From Rotaria socialis (Eukaryota; Rotifera; Eurotatoria; Philodinida; Philodinidae): a stretch of DNA of 64,000 nt. The stretch is taken from contig CAJNYU010000025.1 of assembly GCA_905331475.1 (NCBI GenBank), positions 62,001-126,000 of the forward strand. Direction: 5' to 3'. Under the pieces are notes generated by a model. That model saw only the letters and a program-made list of their open reading frames with translations. It made no database searches and was not told the origin of the DNA. The position numbers and the translations under genes were made by a program. Below, piece by piece: positions 23,394-38,000 of the stretch. Positions within the stretch are counted from its first letter, which is position 1, and every line of letters begins with the position of its first letter.

Positions 23394-26300
23394 TGAGCGT
23401 GTGATTTTGTGAATATTTGATTGACTAAGAGCTAAGTTGAACTGCTGCACCACTACGAAAATCAAGAGAAAAACAAAGTCATCTATTCTCAGGACATTGC
23501 TTGAACTCAAATCTGACAATTTTATAGAAGATCGTCTGAAATGATATAGCTTTTCTTCTTCATGCAGATCGAATGCAAATGTATTTTTTTTTAAAGATTT
23601 CAAAAACGGTGGCTCACTTGTCTAGTGAAAAAACGTATGTTCAAAAATTCCAACATCCACTATAAAAATCATTCCTTTGAGATCATATCCACTGTTAAAC
23701 AAAAGTTGCTCAATTCAACATTTTATTTCGTACCAGTTTTTCTTGTTTTCATCAAATTGATCTTGGTAGAGTATTCTCTCAGATTTGGTAGTTTAAATCA
23801 TTGTAATCATATAAGAAACGAACCTAGACTTCACTGTTGACGATGTTTGCGCTTAGATTAATAACTCACCATAAACGGCAACAATATTTCCTAAGGGTAG
23901 AAGTTCAGTGAGTGAACTTCATTTCATTCACAGCTACTTCCTAGCACACCCTCGTTTATTCTTGCACTCAGTTTTTAAGTATCTGTCACGTAAGCAAGAT
24001 GTATTAATTGTATAATTTCAGCGCAATTCTGTTTTCTTGTGGTGATCACACATAGATCATTGAGTTGCCTAATAAGTCTGTTTTCAAAACTAGAAATGAC
24101 ACGGTTCATAAAAATCAAAAACTAGGATGTATCTCCTCTATTTTTGGATGTACGTTATCTTAGGGTTTTTGTTGACGCTTCCTTCTTGAATTTTAGAAGA
24201 TATTTTCTAATACAACTCGAGTAGTTCTATTCAATAATTGCAAGAAAAGAAAGAATAGAAGTTTTATTGAAACTGTCAACAGTGAATACTTTAAATACCT
24301 TAAATTTAGAATATAATAGTCCATCTATGCCTTCAATAGCAGAAATTTAGAGTTTTATATGTGATGATGAGATATTCAGTTAATCTGAAACGTCTAATCT
24401 TATTAAATAAGAGAAAAAGCGACTCAACTGTTAGGAAGAAAAGGGAAGAATCGAATGTCTTATGTTTCGTTGATCTGATCAGCCTAAAGAAGTTACTTTT
24501 TCTTTTCTAACCAGTGGTTAGGTTTAGTGCAGCGTAGCATTACACTAGTTAGCCCATTACGTATGTAATTACTGTGAACATCAATAAATTACTTCGATTA
24601 AAAATAGCATAAAAGAAAGCGCGACTCCTCTATGACTCAAAACGTTTTAGAATGAAAAAAATATGGGCCGAAGTGGACGGAGTCAACATTTCGATGAATG
24701 TTCCTGGATTAAAATAGGCCGATGTAAAGAGAAAAGGCAATTTTTCAAAGATTTAAAAGGTTGTCACTATTTTCTTTTTTGAAAAAAAGAATGTTATTTT
24801 ATTAATGATTAAATGATTTCTGGAATGAAACAGACAAAAACATCTTCGTTAATTTGTTAAATACTCTTTATGCTCAGAAAAATGTTGTTGCCTAGCTATC
24901 CATGTTCATCGCCAGTTTCATTATCATCAATCAACAATTTCAAATAGTTGGTTGTAGAAATCTACAAAATACTGTGAAACCACATAATAATTTTGTCGTA
25001 GTTGAAACCGAAATTGAATTTACAAAAACTACAGTCCCGGCACAGTTTTTTTCATACAACGATACATTATTTCTCATCTTGATAACTAAAAGGTTTCGGT
25101 TTAAGATGACAATAGATCATTTGTAATAGTTTTCTTAATTAGTTTTAACTTTTGGGAACATTGATTCCTTGCGCAAGACATCAAATTCGCTCATCCATAT
25201 CCACCCGTCATTGCTTTCAAATGACCCCCATCAAAATGGAAGCATTCGATAAAGGATGTAACAAATAAAATAACAAGGAAAGAATCAAATTACATCTACA
25301 GTTGTCTAGTGTGTCAAGGTACTTATGGAATTATATATTACTCATGACACAATAATACAATATAAGCTAAATCAGAGGCTTACATTTTTTTTACTTTCTT
25401 CTGGCCGATGAAAAATGTTATCTTGGATGTCTACAATAATTTGATGAATACATATAAGTAAATAGATGATCTTTAGTCAGTAAATTTCTTTGATATTATG
25501 TGATCTTTGAAAATAATTATTAACATGATGTATTCGATTGCCAATTTCATATTTTACTATGTTACTATGATGATATTGTATCTATCATCATATGATTATG
25601 AGCTTTGAATAATAAAAGTACATGTAATAAATTAATGTTTACCGATAATAATTCAACTATTTCTTTTTAAAGAAGTTTTTAAAAAGTTACATTTCAATTT
25701 CATCAAAGTAATATAATGATATTTTAAATCTTCAGAAAAAAATATATGAACATTTAGAGATTAGCTAATGTTCTAACCAACAACAAATATGAAATAAAGT
25801 CAAAATGATTCTTTATATTGATTTTTTTGCCTATTTATACAGTATTTCTTCACATATTTCAATATGAACTATTTTCCAAAGGATGTAAATTATTTAAAAA
25901 ACAAAACTATCATTTCATTGAAAAATGTTTCGATACTGTAATAAGAATTTATAATACAAAATTAACAAGAACGTATGCTATTAGAAAAAAAAAATAAAAC
26001 ATAACACATAAACAGTATTAATAGTTGATCTTATCAGTAATGTTATCCTACTATTCGTTTTCTGTTTTATATTGAATCTGTTTCTTAATGAATGCGTATT
26101 AAAACAACGGATAGCTCGAAAAATAAAGTACTCTTTGAAAAGATTGTGTAATTTGTTCGATAAAAAAAGCACACTACGTTCTATCAGTGAAAATCTAATC
26201 TATGAATGATTATGAAAATATACAGTCTCTTAGTCAAGTCTACATATTACTTATTACTATCACTAAAAAATGATTCATTTTTCTAACGTAAGATACACCT

Positions 26301-29300
26301 ATTTCAATTGGAACAATGAAAATTATTAATGTCATGATTATACAAATGAATACGTTTCAATACTTCCAATAACAATTTTAATAGTGAATCTACAACTTTT
26401 GCGACCATTCTTTCGGTTTACTTTCATCACTTGCATTCATCAAGACCATTTTATGTGATACATATATGATTATTAATTAAATGGTACATATTAAAGTGAC
26501 AATAATGTTTAAGATCTGTCTTCTATTAAAGTGACTAGAAAGAAACGTGACTTTCAATTGACTTCTATCACTGACTTGTTTTGTAGCCAGTGTATTGATT
26601 CTCCATTCAATATATTAATGACTGAACGAAAAAGAATTAACTGTTAAGCGTGAAAATTGATTCGCCTCGTCGAGTATTTTAGAAAGCAAAAGAAATCGTC
26701 TTTCTTGAAAATTTCATTTAATTGCTAATCGATTTAAGTATGCTATATTTATATATCTCATCTGAATGTAATATCTAACAGCCGGATGCGATGTCGCTAG
26801 CAGTTATGCCTATTTCTCTCATTTCATTTTTTTTCTCGTTTCGGTCGAAACAAATATTTGCCATGTGCTTTTCCCTCGCTTGTTGTCTCTAATCGTATAA
26901 CATGTCCATCGAACACATCCATTCAATTCTAATTATTTTTCTTTCTCATGTGACCGTCGACGGGCGCCACCATTCCTCCCATCGATGTCAAATTTTGACA
27001 TACATACCCGTCGGTTACTAACATACACCAAAAAAAAGAAAATATCGATAGGAGAAAAACGAAGGAAGTTGGAGAGTCGCCAAGTAAGAAAGAAAAATTT
27101 ACATTTATGGGCATCGAGCCAATTGGCTGATAGAAAAGAGGAGACGACGAGGTCAAGCAAGAACAATGGCCGTCGGATATATTTTTTCTGCCGTCCGCAT
27201 TCATTTCCTTCTTTTTTTTTCTACGCTATGCCTATTATAAAGAAGATGCATGTCAGACATTGTCCGAACGTTAACCAGCGGGTAAGGTCATGCAAAATTC
27301 GATCGTAACGAAACAACAAGATAAGGTAAATCGATTTATATTGAAAAGATCTTCTATGAAAGACATGGGTAGTGAGATGTTGATTCTTGATTTGTCACCT
27401 TACTAGTCTGTCTTTCCAAAGAATGTCTTCTTCGATCTACACTTGAGACCAAAAATAGATTGTCTAGAAAATACTCGAAATTTGATTGTTCGAATGAAAA
27501 CTTTTCCGCCAATTGGTTATGATTATGTGTATAAAATAATGAAATCATATCACAGCCAGCTTTGGTGGAATGGAAATCATTTTAATCGACATTACAAACA
27601 CTTTGTGTCATCAAAGGGACTGTGTCATGTGCTGACTTTGTTTTTATCCATATCACAGTCCTGCTTTGTTGACATGAACACGAACTTCGTCGGCATCACA
27701 ATAGTTGTAGTATATAGGTAAAACAACGATGACTAATTTATTTGACATTGTCTATCAATTGTGTCAAACTACTTGAACTTGCTCTTTGAATGATCATTAA
27801 TATCCCGATGATAAAATATGAAATTTTATGATTATGTTAGCTTCAAACGATTTTATATTTACTAAACATGGATTTTTACTCTTATTATTTCACAAAGCAA
27901 AACCTAATTTTAATGGTGATACGTAGAGGAAAAGTGGTTGAAGTAATGGATTTCCATAACAAGAACCAAGTCGAAAGAGAATGAATTATGAAAATAGACA
28001 TTTATGTCGGTGTGAAAAATACTAATACGATTCAATTTATTTCATAATACGGACAACTATATGATGATAAATATTCAAGTGATTATATTAATGATATAAT
28101 TTCAGAAGGAAGATAATATTAATATGAGCAATAAATTTGGGAAATGCTATTATAATTATTTGTTTTAGGTGTCTCAATATTTTTCAAATTGTAAAAATTA
28201 TGTATTGGATTGTTTTTGATTTTTGTTAAATAAAATACATGAAAGGTTTTGTAATTATTTCTACGGAAAAAAATTCTATGTGTTAATTCATTATGTGAAT
28301 AAATGTGTTCGATGACTCCGTATGGATTCATGAGATTGAGCAAAATACTTTGTTTTGAATAGGAAATCATACTTCATTTCAGTAGAAGCTATTTAAAATT
28401 AGTATTCAATATAATTAACCTAGTGATCTTTCTTTTATTTCATGGATAATAATAAAAACGAAGCTGTTATGATGTTTACCCGTAGTTACACTTGTGAATG
28501 TATAAATAAATATTTTTCAATGAACACAACATGTAGAATCAATTCGAAATATGAAAAACGAATAATAAGAGAATAAATTCTATTATGAGATTAACAGGTG
28601 CACTTTTTGCAGTCTTCAATATGACAATGATTTACAATCAACTTTTACTTTAAAGAAAGAAATTTCATGTATTGTAGCATAAGAAAAAATTACGATTGGA
28701 TGATCAGAAATACGTCTTGGAAACTTCATACAAATCCTACGACATTGCCTCTATGGTATCTGGTTTTTAATTGATTTGCCTAGACGATATAATAGCGGTG
28801 AAAGTTATTGTGATCCAATCAAGCAGCCTATTTAAGATAGGTGAATTTAAGCATTCAATCATGTAATAATCTTTTCTTTAAGGATATTTCTATATTCTAA
28901 TATTTATTTTTATTTTTCTAAAACAAGTTCAGTCTCATGTAGACTTCAATTTACTACTATCTACCTAATCAACAAGCATTTGATGCAGTACAGTAGCCAC
29001 AATAATATAACAAAAATGTAATCGTTAGATATCTTACGAATGACCGGTTAGCACACGAATCAGGTAATGAATCATGAAGGGAACAAAAAAAATGAATAGA
29101 AAGTATTTGTTTTTAAATTTAACAGTGCACGATAATAATGGCAGAATTTTGAAATGTTCTAGATAATTGAATAGATTTCAAAGACATAAAGGAAAATGTT
29201 ATGCCTTCAAGTAAATTAGCTGATTAATTTTTGAGAAAAATTTTTTTGTTTACTGACGATAGTGAAGATGACTTCAGTTAACATGAATATATATTTTTTA

Positions 29301-29672
29301 CTTTAAAACTTATAGTATTTCTTTTGTTGAACTCAACTTGTAAAACTCAAGTATGAAAAAAACGAGACTTTTGAAGAAATTCATTATGGAGCGTTTTTAC
29401 ATTTTGCTTATATTTGTATTATGTATAATTATTGACATTTAAAAGTCATCGTTTTTTAGATTGAATATACTATACCTTATTGGTGCAAGAAGTAATAAGA
29501 ATTGAGGATTATTAGTTTAAAACGATGGGGAAAATAGTAGAAGAAATTCTACTTCGAAAATTTCAATTGATTTTTATATGGCTGATTGCTTTAAAAATCA
29601 ACTCTGACGATTTGTGATCACCGAAATTCTTCATCGTCAAAGAATGCAGAATTTCATAAAAAAACACGAATG
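23394..29672. other. long AT-rich stretch without supported gene
   Basis: No reading frame with recognisable content was found. Around 26930-27310 the sequence is less AT-rich and has a good plus-strand splice donor (GCGGGTAAGG near 27280), so a 5' non-coding exon or promoter is possible, but no downstream exon could be tied to it. Confidence 0.35.
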
Positions 29673-29744
29673 GGGGCTAGCGGAGAATTGAACTCCGGGC
29701 CTCTCGCACCCTAAGCGAGAATCATACCACTAGACCACTAGCCC
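29673..29744 (-). tRNA. tRNA-Pro (AGG)
   Basis: Read on the minus strand, this folds into a full cloverleaf. The seven-pair acceptor stem GGGCTAG/CTAGCCC is perfect, and the D arm is of the GGTCTAGTGGTATGATT type. The anticodon stem CTCGC/GCGAG encloses loop TTAGGGT (anticodon AGG, decoding Pro CCU and, after A-to-I editing, related codons). The T arm carries GTTCAAT. The first base pairs with the last and the discriminator is C. A run of seven T follows immediately on the transcribed strand, the RNA polymerase III stop. There is no intron. It looks functional. Confidence 0.95.
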
Positions 29745-32700
29745 TATTATTAATTTATTTTGATTGATTTTCATAAAAACAAAACAAGACAAAAAATAAA
29801 TAAATATATTCTGTTTCATTTGTAAATTAAGATATTTGAATAAATGACTTGGAATGCCCTTATGAGCTTTTCACGTCTTATTCTAATCGGGCCTAATAGA
29901 TTCTGATGAATCTACATGAACTCTATACAATGTAATGGATTCTAGCATTCATAAAGATTCACCAAGATCCGCTTTTCTCGTATTCAATGAACTCGAATGA
30001 AAAAGAAAAAAAATATATAAAAAAATCTTGAACTTCATATATATATCAAATTTCCTTGTTACATGTATTTGCTTTCTTATTGTGTTAAATCTATTTCCAC
30101 TTAACCTACTGAAATAAGCTCGCTCTAAATGACTTTCATAAAATGCATTTATTCATTCGTTTTTCCATGCATTATAAATACTGTTTACTTGTCTTTTTCA
30201 ATTGGTAGATATAGGATATTGATTACGACAGGGATATCTTTTTTCTTGCTGATTGAAAGAATCGTCCAGTAGAGACACAAGATTTGAATCAAGTTTCCAC
30301 GAGATGAGGCTTAAATGTAATAGAGAAAAAGTATCGAACAAGAATGAATCGAATTGATTAATACTTGTCAATACTGCTGTTACATCACTTTAATTATTTT
30401 TTTTTACGTTAACCAGCTGATATCAACTATATTAGTTTGCTGTTGAAGGCTGAAACTTTTTCCATTTAGAGCACGTGAGACTCGTTTATGAAAAACAACT
30501 TTTAATAGAAAATCAAATCGATAAAGCTTCTAAATATAACGAAGAAGGATTTTATTCGTCTATATAATGAAAACAATGTGTTCAATCATTTGCAGAATTT
30601 TCATTAGATGTGAATAAAAGTAAAAAAGAGACTTATCACTGAAAAATATCATTGAAGAACTTTCAACGAAACATACATAAAACAAAATTCAAAAAGATAT
30701 ATCAATACAAGAACCATACATCGTTGATGACCAGTCATTTTAACATAGTACTGATCATAATGACCTATTTCGTAGAAAGTACCTTGATATTTATTTTTAG
30801 ACTAGTTTTCATATAATTATAATCAGAGTAAAGCAATTTTTGTTGAAGGATGGCTTGCTTCTAGATGTTTAATTTCTACATTTTGTTCCTATTATTTCAA
30901 AACAGGCATTCATGTAAAACACCAGCATAAATCTATTTGAAATCGATTGAATTTATAATATTTGTTCGCTGCTGATTATTTGATTTTAAACTTATTTTTT
31001 CTAGTTTCCCAAATTCTTTTAAATGTTTGTCATTGATGAAAATTGAAGGATACATTTTAAAATTTAATTAATTTAGTTTGATAGCGCAATATTTTTTTAT
31101 CGACTAAAAAGAATTTCAAACAGTCTTGAAAATAAAATGAAATCGATATCAAAATATCTAGAAATCAGACTATTGTAAAATGACATCAGTGCCAGTTGAA
31201 TCTATTACTGGCAAATAGATAATATTTATATTTTTGCCAAGCACCTTGATATTTTTTGTATCGGTATATCACACTTGTTATACATTTATACATAGACAGT
31301 ATTTATCAAAAAATAAAATAGCAATCTGTTTACACTGAATATCACATGGATGGATAAATCAAATCATTTTTGATTTGTTGTAACTTGAGTTGAAAGTTTT
31401 TCAGATGATCTATGACTAGTCTCTGACTTAGCCAAATAAAATGTTTTGGTTGATTTATCACTTGAAATGAGTTTTAAAAAAAACACGGCTTTCACATCTC
31501 TGTAATATCTTCATTGCATTTATCTAAAACATTACAGCACTATTTGGTAGCAAGTAGACATCAAGTTTAATAATTGCTTATATCTATCGTTCTTATGATA
31601 AAACACTTGAATCTCTTCGAACTAGTAAAATATTTTATAGAGTGATAATAATTTGCTATATCCAAATCAAACAAGCATGATAATAAATGATTCTTTTAGG
31701 AGAAATAGTGCGATATACACAGTTAATTCGTATGGTTTCTTTGTTTTCTTCCATATTTTTCAGTATGTGATCACGACAATATATAAGATTATAACGTTGC
31801 ACCGCTTGTGAACCGTCAAAATATTCTCGTCAGTGAAAAAGTAGAGAACGTATGCGAATATTCTTCGATATATTTTTTCATTTGTTTTTTATTCAATTGC
31901 TATCGATTTCTTTAAAAAATAACATTCTAAAAACCTAGGTTTCGACTGTATCTCATCATCATTGTCAATGATTATAATAAGATTTCTCGATAATGCACAT
32001 AAGAAAAATCAAAACAAAAGTTTTCACACAAACAAGTTAATAGAAACAAAGATTCTATCAATATGACATATTATCAAAACATTGAAAATAAGGCAAAATA
32101 AATTTATCGGTCAAGTTAGAACCTATAGGTTTCTCGTTTCTAAAAAGCCAACAATTATCTATTCTGACCAAATAATATTCTATAATATCTAAAGAAAATA
32201 ATTTCATCTCCTATTCAAACTTCTTATGATTCTTCGACTAAATAGATTACAAAAATTCATGAATAAGAAAATCTAATAGCTTAAAACTGCTCGACAGCAT
32301 ACATATGCCATTATCAAGATAAGTATCTATCGATGAACTTTCTTAAGATTATTCTCATAGATCATATTCTGACATATTCTTTTCTCAGTTTCATACTGCT
32401 CGAGCTAAGCTTCATATTTCAGCATTTCCCATCATAGATCTTCTCTCAAACTGTAAAAACTCAAAATTGATGTGAGTTTGAGTAACATTTTTATCTAATA
32501 TTGAAATGAGACTATACTATCGGTTCAATCCAACATTTTCTGATTGTTGTTCAAGTAAACTTTAAACTAGAACGACAGTATCTATCAGAATTTTTTAAAA
32601 AGTAGTTTTAAGCAATTCTCAATGATGTACTATTGTTTCGACGATGAAAATAAGAATGTTTTATTAGGTAGTCGATAAAATAAAAAATAGATTCAGCTTT

Positions 32701-34552
32701 TTCGTTGACGTACTTTAAGAAATCATTAATATTTTTTTCAAAAAATACTAGAAGTCCGTAAGTCATTGGTTATGTAGCATCTAAACATAATAAGTTTGCC
32801 TAGATATCTTATTATTGAGAGCAAATCCATGGAATTTTGAATTACAAACATAGAACGATCTTTAAGTCGCATATTTTCAGGATTTAGTACAAGTATTCCA
32901 TCCAATCTCTCATTTAAACTTGTTTTTGCTAATATTCTTCAAGTCTCATGTCAATCAGATTCTCCTTGAATGAACAATGTCTGTTACTTAGCTATTAATT
33001 ACTTCAGCAACAGCATATGGCAATATGAAAGTTCGTTTTTCTTCCAGAACATTTCAACAATTATGAATATTAAATATCGTTCGAGGTTTACTCTCCAATA
33101 AGATATTTCTTTCGAACCTAGTAAATATCTAAACCACCGTTTTTTCTTTTGAAAAACATTCATAAGTATCTTATTCAATACTTGAAAGTATTGCCCTCCT
33201 ACAGACATAATCTGAAGAAATCTTCTAACATAGAGAGCATCCCTCATACTATATGCTTTATGGCAATCAATCATCATGAATGGATTATCAAGCGTTGCTG
33301 AAAAATAACATGGCTTTCGACCATTTATTGATCAGTTCTTGTATAGACATACTAAGCTTATGTGTCTTGCAAAAAGAAAAATAGTCAAAAACAATTCTTT
33401 CGTAATTGCAGTTAGTTTTCTGTAAAAGTTAGATCATTTTTTTATTTACATGTTTGTCATCTACCAACTTGCAAAAATGCATAACCAGAATTCAATAAGA
33501 TAACACTCACAAAGTCAAAGTCGATAGCACGTACAATACGAGTAACAATACTTGCAGGTGATGTTGGTAACCTGTGATCTATAAATGAAAAACAAGAAAA
33601 GCATTGACTATGCTAGTCACATTTTCATATATTACTTGAGATTTGATTCAATGCTTCCATGAACAATTCTTGTTCTCAATTAGTGAAGTTTCTTGTGACC
33701 GTTTACACGGCTGAAACAGCATGATTATTGGAATTGTTCCAATATTCATCCAGTTCTCTCTTTTTTTAATGACTATTCAACTACAACTGCTCATGGGTTT
33801 CAGTAACTGTTTTCATTTTAAATCAACAGAGACTTAAATTATTCTTAATGTTGATCATTCACAATAATCACAAACAAAGAAAAAAAGAATTAAAATCTAC
33901 TTGCGTCAAAGTTACGAAATAAAGATTTCGACTAAAATAACTTATTCTATTAGCAGAGAAATCCAAGGAAAATTAATCATAATAACAGAATGTTTGATGT
34001 ATATTTTGATTTCTAATAATTTTGTAATATGAAATTATCTTGATTTGTTGAACAGAACAGAAAGGCAAAGACAATATTTAATAGACTTGTAAATGATTCA
34101 TATGATTTATAATCGTATTTAATAGACGATTCTTAAATGCAAAGCATGTCAATCATGTACGAAATCAACTAGAAAAAAAGATGATGAAGCCAAATCATTT
34201 CAAATTCTTTTCATCCAATGACAAGTATAAGACGACATAAGGACTACATGTAACAATGACAGGGCTGTTTTAGATGAGTGTCTGATCAACTTGCATGCTT
34301 TCCTTTAATGAATGACTTTCGATGATTGATTAATACTATTCTTGTAGTTTGACTTTAAAAACAATTGAAAATTCTAGATCTGGCGTGATGATAAAACCCT
34401 TTAAAAAACAAAGATTTTCGAACTATTATTCAGAAATTCGTTATAAAATTTTCAATCATATTCTATTATTGATGAAAAATCAAAAAAGCGAATAATAATA
34501 ATAATAGATCGAACAAATGATAATGAATACGTATATTTCATGCAGAAAATAA
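29745..34552. other. long AT-rich stretch without supported gene
   Basis: No coding region, RNA gene or clear repeat element was supported. A weak cluster of GATTCTGATGAATCT-like words near 29880-29990 may be a remnant of a foldback island. Confidence 0.35.
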
Positions 34553-35099
34553 TTACGAAAGAAAGACAAAAGGAAACAGATACACAACAAAAATGATAAA
34601 AATCAAAGTCGACAATGAGAAATAAGAATATTTTGAAGATGAATTACATAAATTACTAGTACATTTACATAAAGACATTCCAGCTCCCTGTGTATCTATT
34701 TTTTGACATTGATCATTGGATGATCCACTATGCGTTCCACTATTTTCATCTAGATTTTGACTGTTAATATTCTGGGATCCTAAGCTCTTCATGAGATCCG
34801 TCATGCATCCTCGATATTCTGATATTTTATTAAAAACTAAAAGAGAAAAATGACGTCGAAGTTATCCTAAACAAATAGATCTCACCTAGTTTAAAACAAA
34901 CATTTGAAGGACAATCCACAGATTCTGCTGTGCATGTGTTATCACCTACACAACAGTGAATTGAATGAACTTTATTTAATTTGTAAACTATTTATATTCG
35001 AATAGAATAATTTATTGTTTTAAATGATACTTTAAAAAAAAACTTACTTGATAGAAGAAAAAAGATAAAAATACACTTTTGCCATTTAATCATCAGCAT
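34553..35099 (-). CDS. Ly6/uPAR-like (three-finger) GPI-anchored protein
   Basis: Three exons join in frame: 35099-35048, 34987-34886 and 34836-34553. The product is about 145 residues. Exon 1 is a signal peptide (MLMIKWQKCIFIFFLLS) ending at a GTAAGT donor. The mature part has the cysteine spacing of small secreted or anchored Ly6-type proteins: CCVGDNTCTAESVDCPSNVC, a later C (RGCMTDL), and the closing CKCTSNLCN motif that ends three-finger domains. A Ser-rich spacer and a C-terminal hydrophobic tail (FIIFVVYLFPFVF) with no basic cytoplasmic residues suggest replacement by a GPI anchor. Such proteins sit on the outer cell surface and often modulate channels or receptors; the partner here is unknown. 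The acidic Ser/Asn-rich insert between fingers is longer than usual. Confidence 0.8.
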
Positions 35100-38000
35100 T
35101 TTTGTATGAAAAGAAGAATATTATTCATATTGACGTCTATAAAAAGAAACATAAAATTCATATTTCTATGTTAAACTATTAACTACCAATTAATTTTGAA
35201 TTCGAACGTTGAAAATTTAATCAATACTACTCTCAATAATCTCCCATAATATCTACTGTTTTATTTATCTTTCGTTAAAAGTAACTGTAAAATGTTATTG
35301 TTCACGTAAAATAATTTACATTCAGTCTTTTCATCTAATTAATAACAATTAATATATAATAGTGAGTTTCTGTTTTTTGTTAAATTACAGGATCAAAAGA
35401 ATTATATATCTATATATATATATAATTCTTTCTCTCTATCAAAGTAGATTACGAAAAGCAACGAGCAAGGATTTCCCATTAGCTATTGGTAAACATCAAC
35501 ATAAGTCTTTCTACTGAAAACTGGCAGCTGCTTGCCGTAATCCATTAAATACTCTGTTATTCATCATAAATTGACCTTGAAATATTTATATTATAATAGA
35601 AAAAAAGTAATGAAGCAAATGAATCTATTACAAAATTATCTAATCAATAACTGTGACGTTGCATAAACAATCAGTTTTGGTAGAATCCGTTTTCGAGTGG
35701 CTAACATTCTCATAAATTTTATATATCATGAGTTCAAACTTTTCTTTATGATTACTGAAAGATTTTTTCCTTGAAATCACTCATTGAGTTTACAAGCTCA
35801 TAGTTACGCATGTCACATAAAATTAAGGTGAACTATAAAATGCTATTTAAAAACATAGAATATAATATAACTAATTGCTTTCCACGAAAGAAGAAGAATA
35901 AAATGTCATCTCATCTACTACTATTACTTTCTAAATGCTCATGGGATTAGCATGACTTGTATGTTATTTGCCACTGATACGTTTCTCTTTTCAAAATAAT
36001 AGAGCACAAGAGCTGTCGAATGCTCATCTGCTCTTTCTTTTTGCGTAGGAAGAGCGAGCATTGCTTCATATTGTTCTCTACTGATTTTTCTTTTCTCTAA
36101 AACTCGTTATATTTTCTTTTTATTTCCGATCTCTAAAAATAGTTTCCAATCTTGTATGCTCTTGTTTTGGTTCTTTATTTTGAGAATAGCTATCAATCGG
36201 GATGATAGAGACTACACCTACTTGACTTGCTTGATTACACACATTAATAATCAATTATTATAAATGAACTATCAAAAAGTTTTACACGTTTTGATCGTTT
36301 GAGTATGACTGATGATAATGTAAATAGATCACTTCAAACGAACAATAGCAGTGGCGATGGTGATAGCGATGTTAGCGAAATAATAAACAGAGGAAAATAG
36401 GAAAAAGAAACACTACTGATTATTTTGTACTACTATCTAGTCACTCTTTTATTCTCATGTTTTTTCTTTTTAGCTTTGCAAAACTATGTAGTTAGGCGAA
36501 GAGCAATGGAAAACAATTACAATAATAATAGTAATTAACAAAAGAAAAAGAAAAACTGACGGAACTGCTAGCGGCTATAAGATCCGTGATGAGCTCGGTT
36601 GAAAACTAGAATGAGGTGTGAGAGACTTTGTTGGCCAAATCAATAGTTTCTTTACTTCTCTTTTTTTCATTGTTCTCTCGACTGATTTCATTAGTTTGTT
36701 ATAGAAATGGAAATGTATTCTGTCTAGAATAACGAAGAAGAAATATCTTGATCATCATTGGAAATAATAAATGGCAAACAAAATTTTATTAGCAATTTTC
36801 TTTTCTTTTCAAAAATGAACTAATCAAACACCATTGCTCTCGTCTTTTTTATTCTCGAGGTCAACCGTTTGTTTTTCAATAGCCTCGTATCTCATTTCTA
36901 TTTTCTTATTGGCACTGATTACGTGTCACGATAAGAAGTGTTTTTTCTCTTCTTTTCTAGGCGGACAAAAATAGTTTGTGTTATTACTTTGTGTAATAAC
37001 AAATGAGCAATCCTACATTGAATGAAGTAAACTAATCAACCACTAACGAATAGTCTCTAGTTGAAAATTCTATTATTATTATTATTATTATTATTATTAT
37101 GAACTATGTAGTTTCGAGGCACTAGACTTGGTATCGATGAAAATAAATCATAGCTAACAATGGAATGGGACAAATAGTTGAATAAGAGAAAAGAAGATCA
37201 TTTTTATATCGAATTATCATCTTGATGATTTTCTAGAAAAAAATGACGGAACGGAATTATTTGAATAAGAAATAATGATTAACATACATACATATATAGA
37301 TATATTCTTTCCCAACTGATATGAAGCTTTGAAAGCTTTTCTTCAAACAGTGAAACAAAAGTTAAAAGTGTTCTAATTAAAACAAGCATATTTACTGAAT
37401 ATTTCACTAATCTAAAAGAATATGATACAAAATTGGCAAGAGCAACAGAAAATTTTTCTTGACAGTACGTTGAGTCTTAGTATTGTTCTATGAATAAAAT
37501 AGATAGTTTTGTTTCGCACTTACATTAATAAACACAAAATGATATTTCCTCTTTAATTGGAACGTCTGAACTGTGTGATATTTCGGTTAGGGAAGAAAGA
37601 TATCTTTTCAGCGTCGTCATTTAATTTTGTTTTGTCTATCTTTCTCTTTCTCTTCTTTTCTTATCTCAAGAGAGAAATAGAAACGAAAAAAAGGAGCTTC
37701 TCTATTTTGACGTATGCAAATGTATATCTATGAGACTGATGGGTCCTTGTGAGGCTTCATCAAAAAGAAAAGAAAAAGAAACAGTAGAGAAAACGCGAAA
37801 TAGACTCCAAAATCAATACTTACAGTAATCTGATCTAGTTTTGATAAAAACAAAGTCTATTTATTCATGAGTACATATCTACGTATATCGAGATATATAA
37901 TTTATTCTTAGTATCAAAGCAATGGTGATTTTGTTTTCGTTTATAATTCATAAAATATATAAGTAAAAACAGAAGAACATATGAAATTGTGAATTACTCA

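Noticed and set aside
26929-27308. Overlapping frames on both strands near a good plus-strand splice donor
   Set aside because: Translations have no recognisable content; at most a 5' non-coding exon or promoter.
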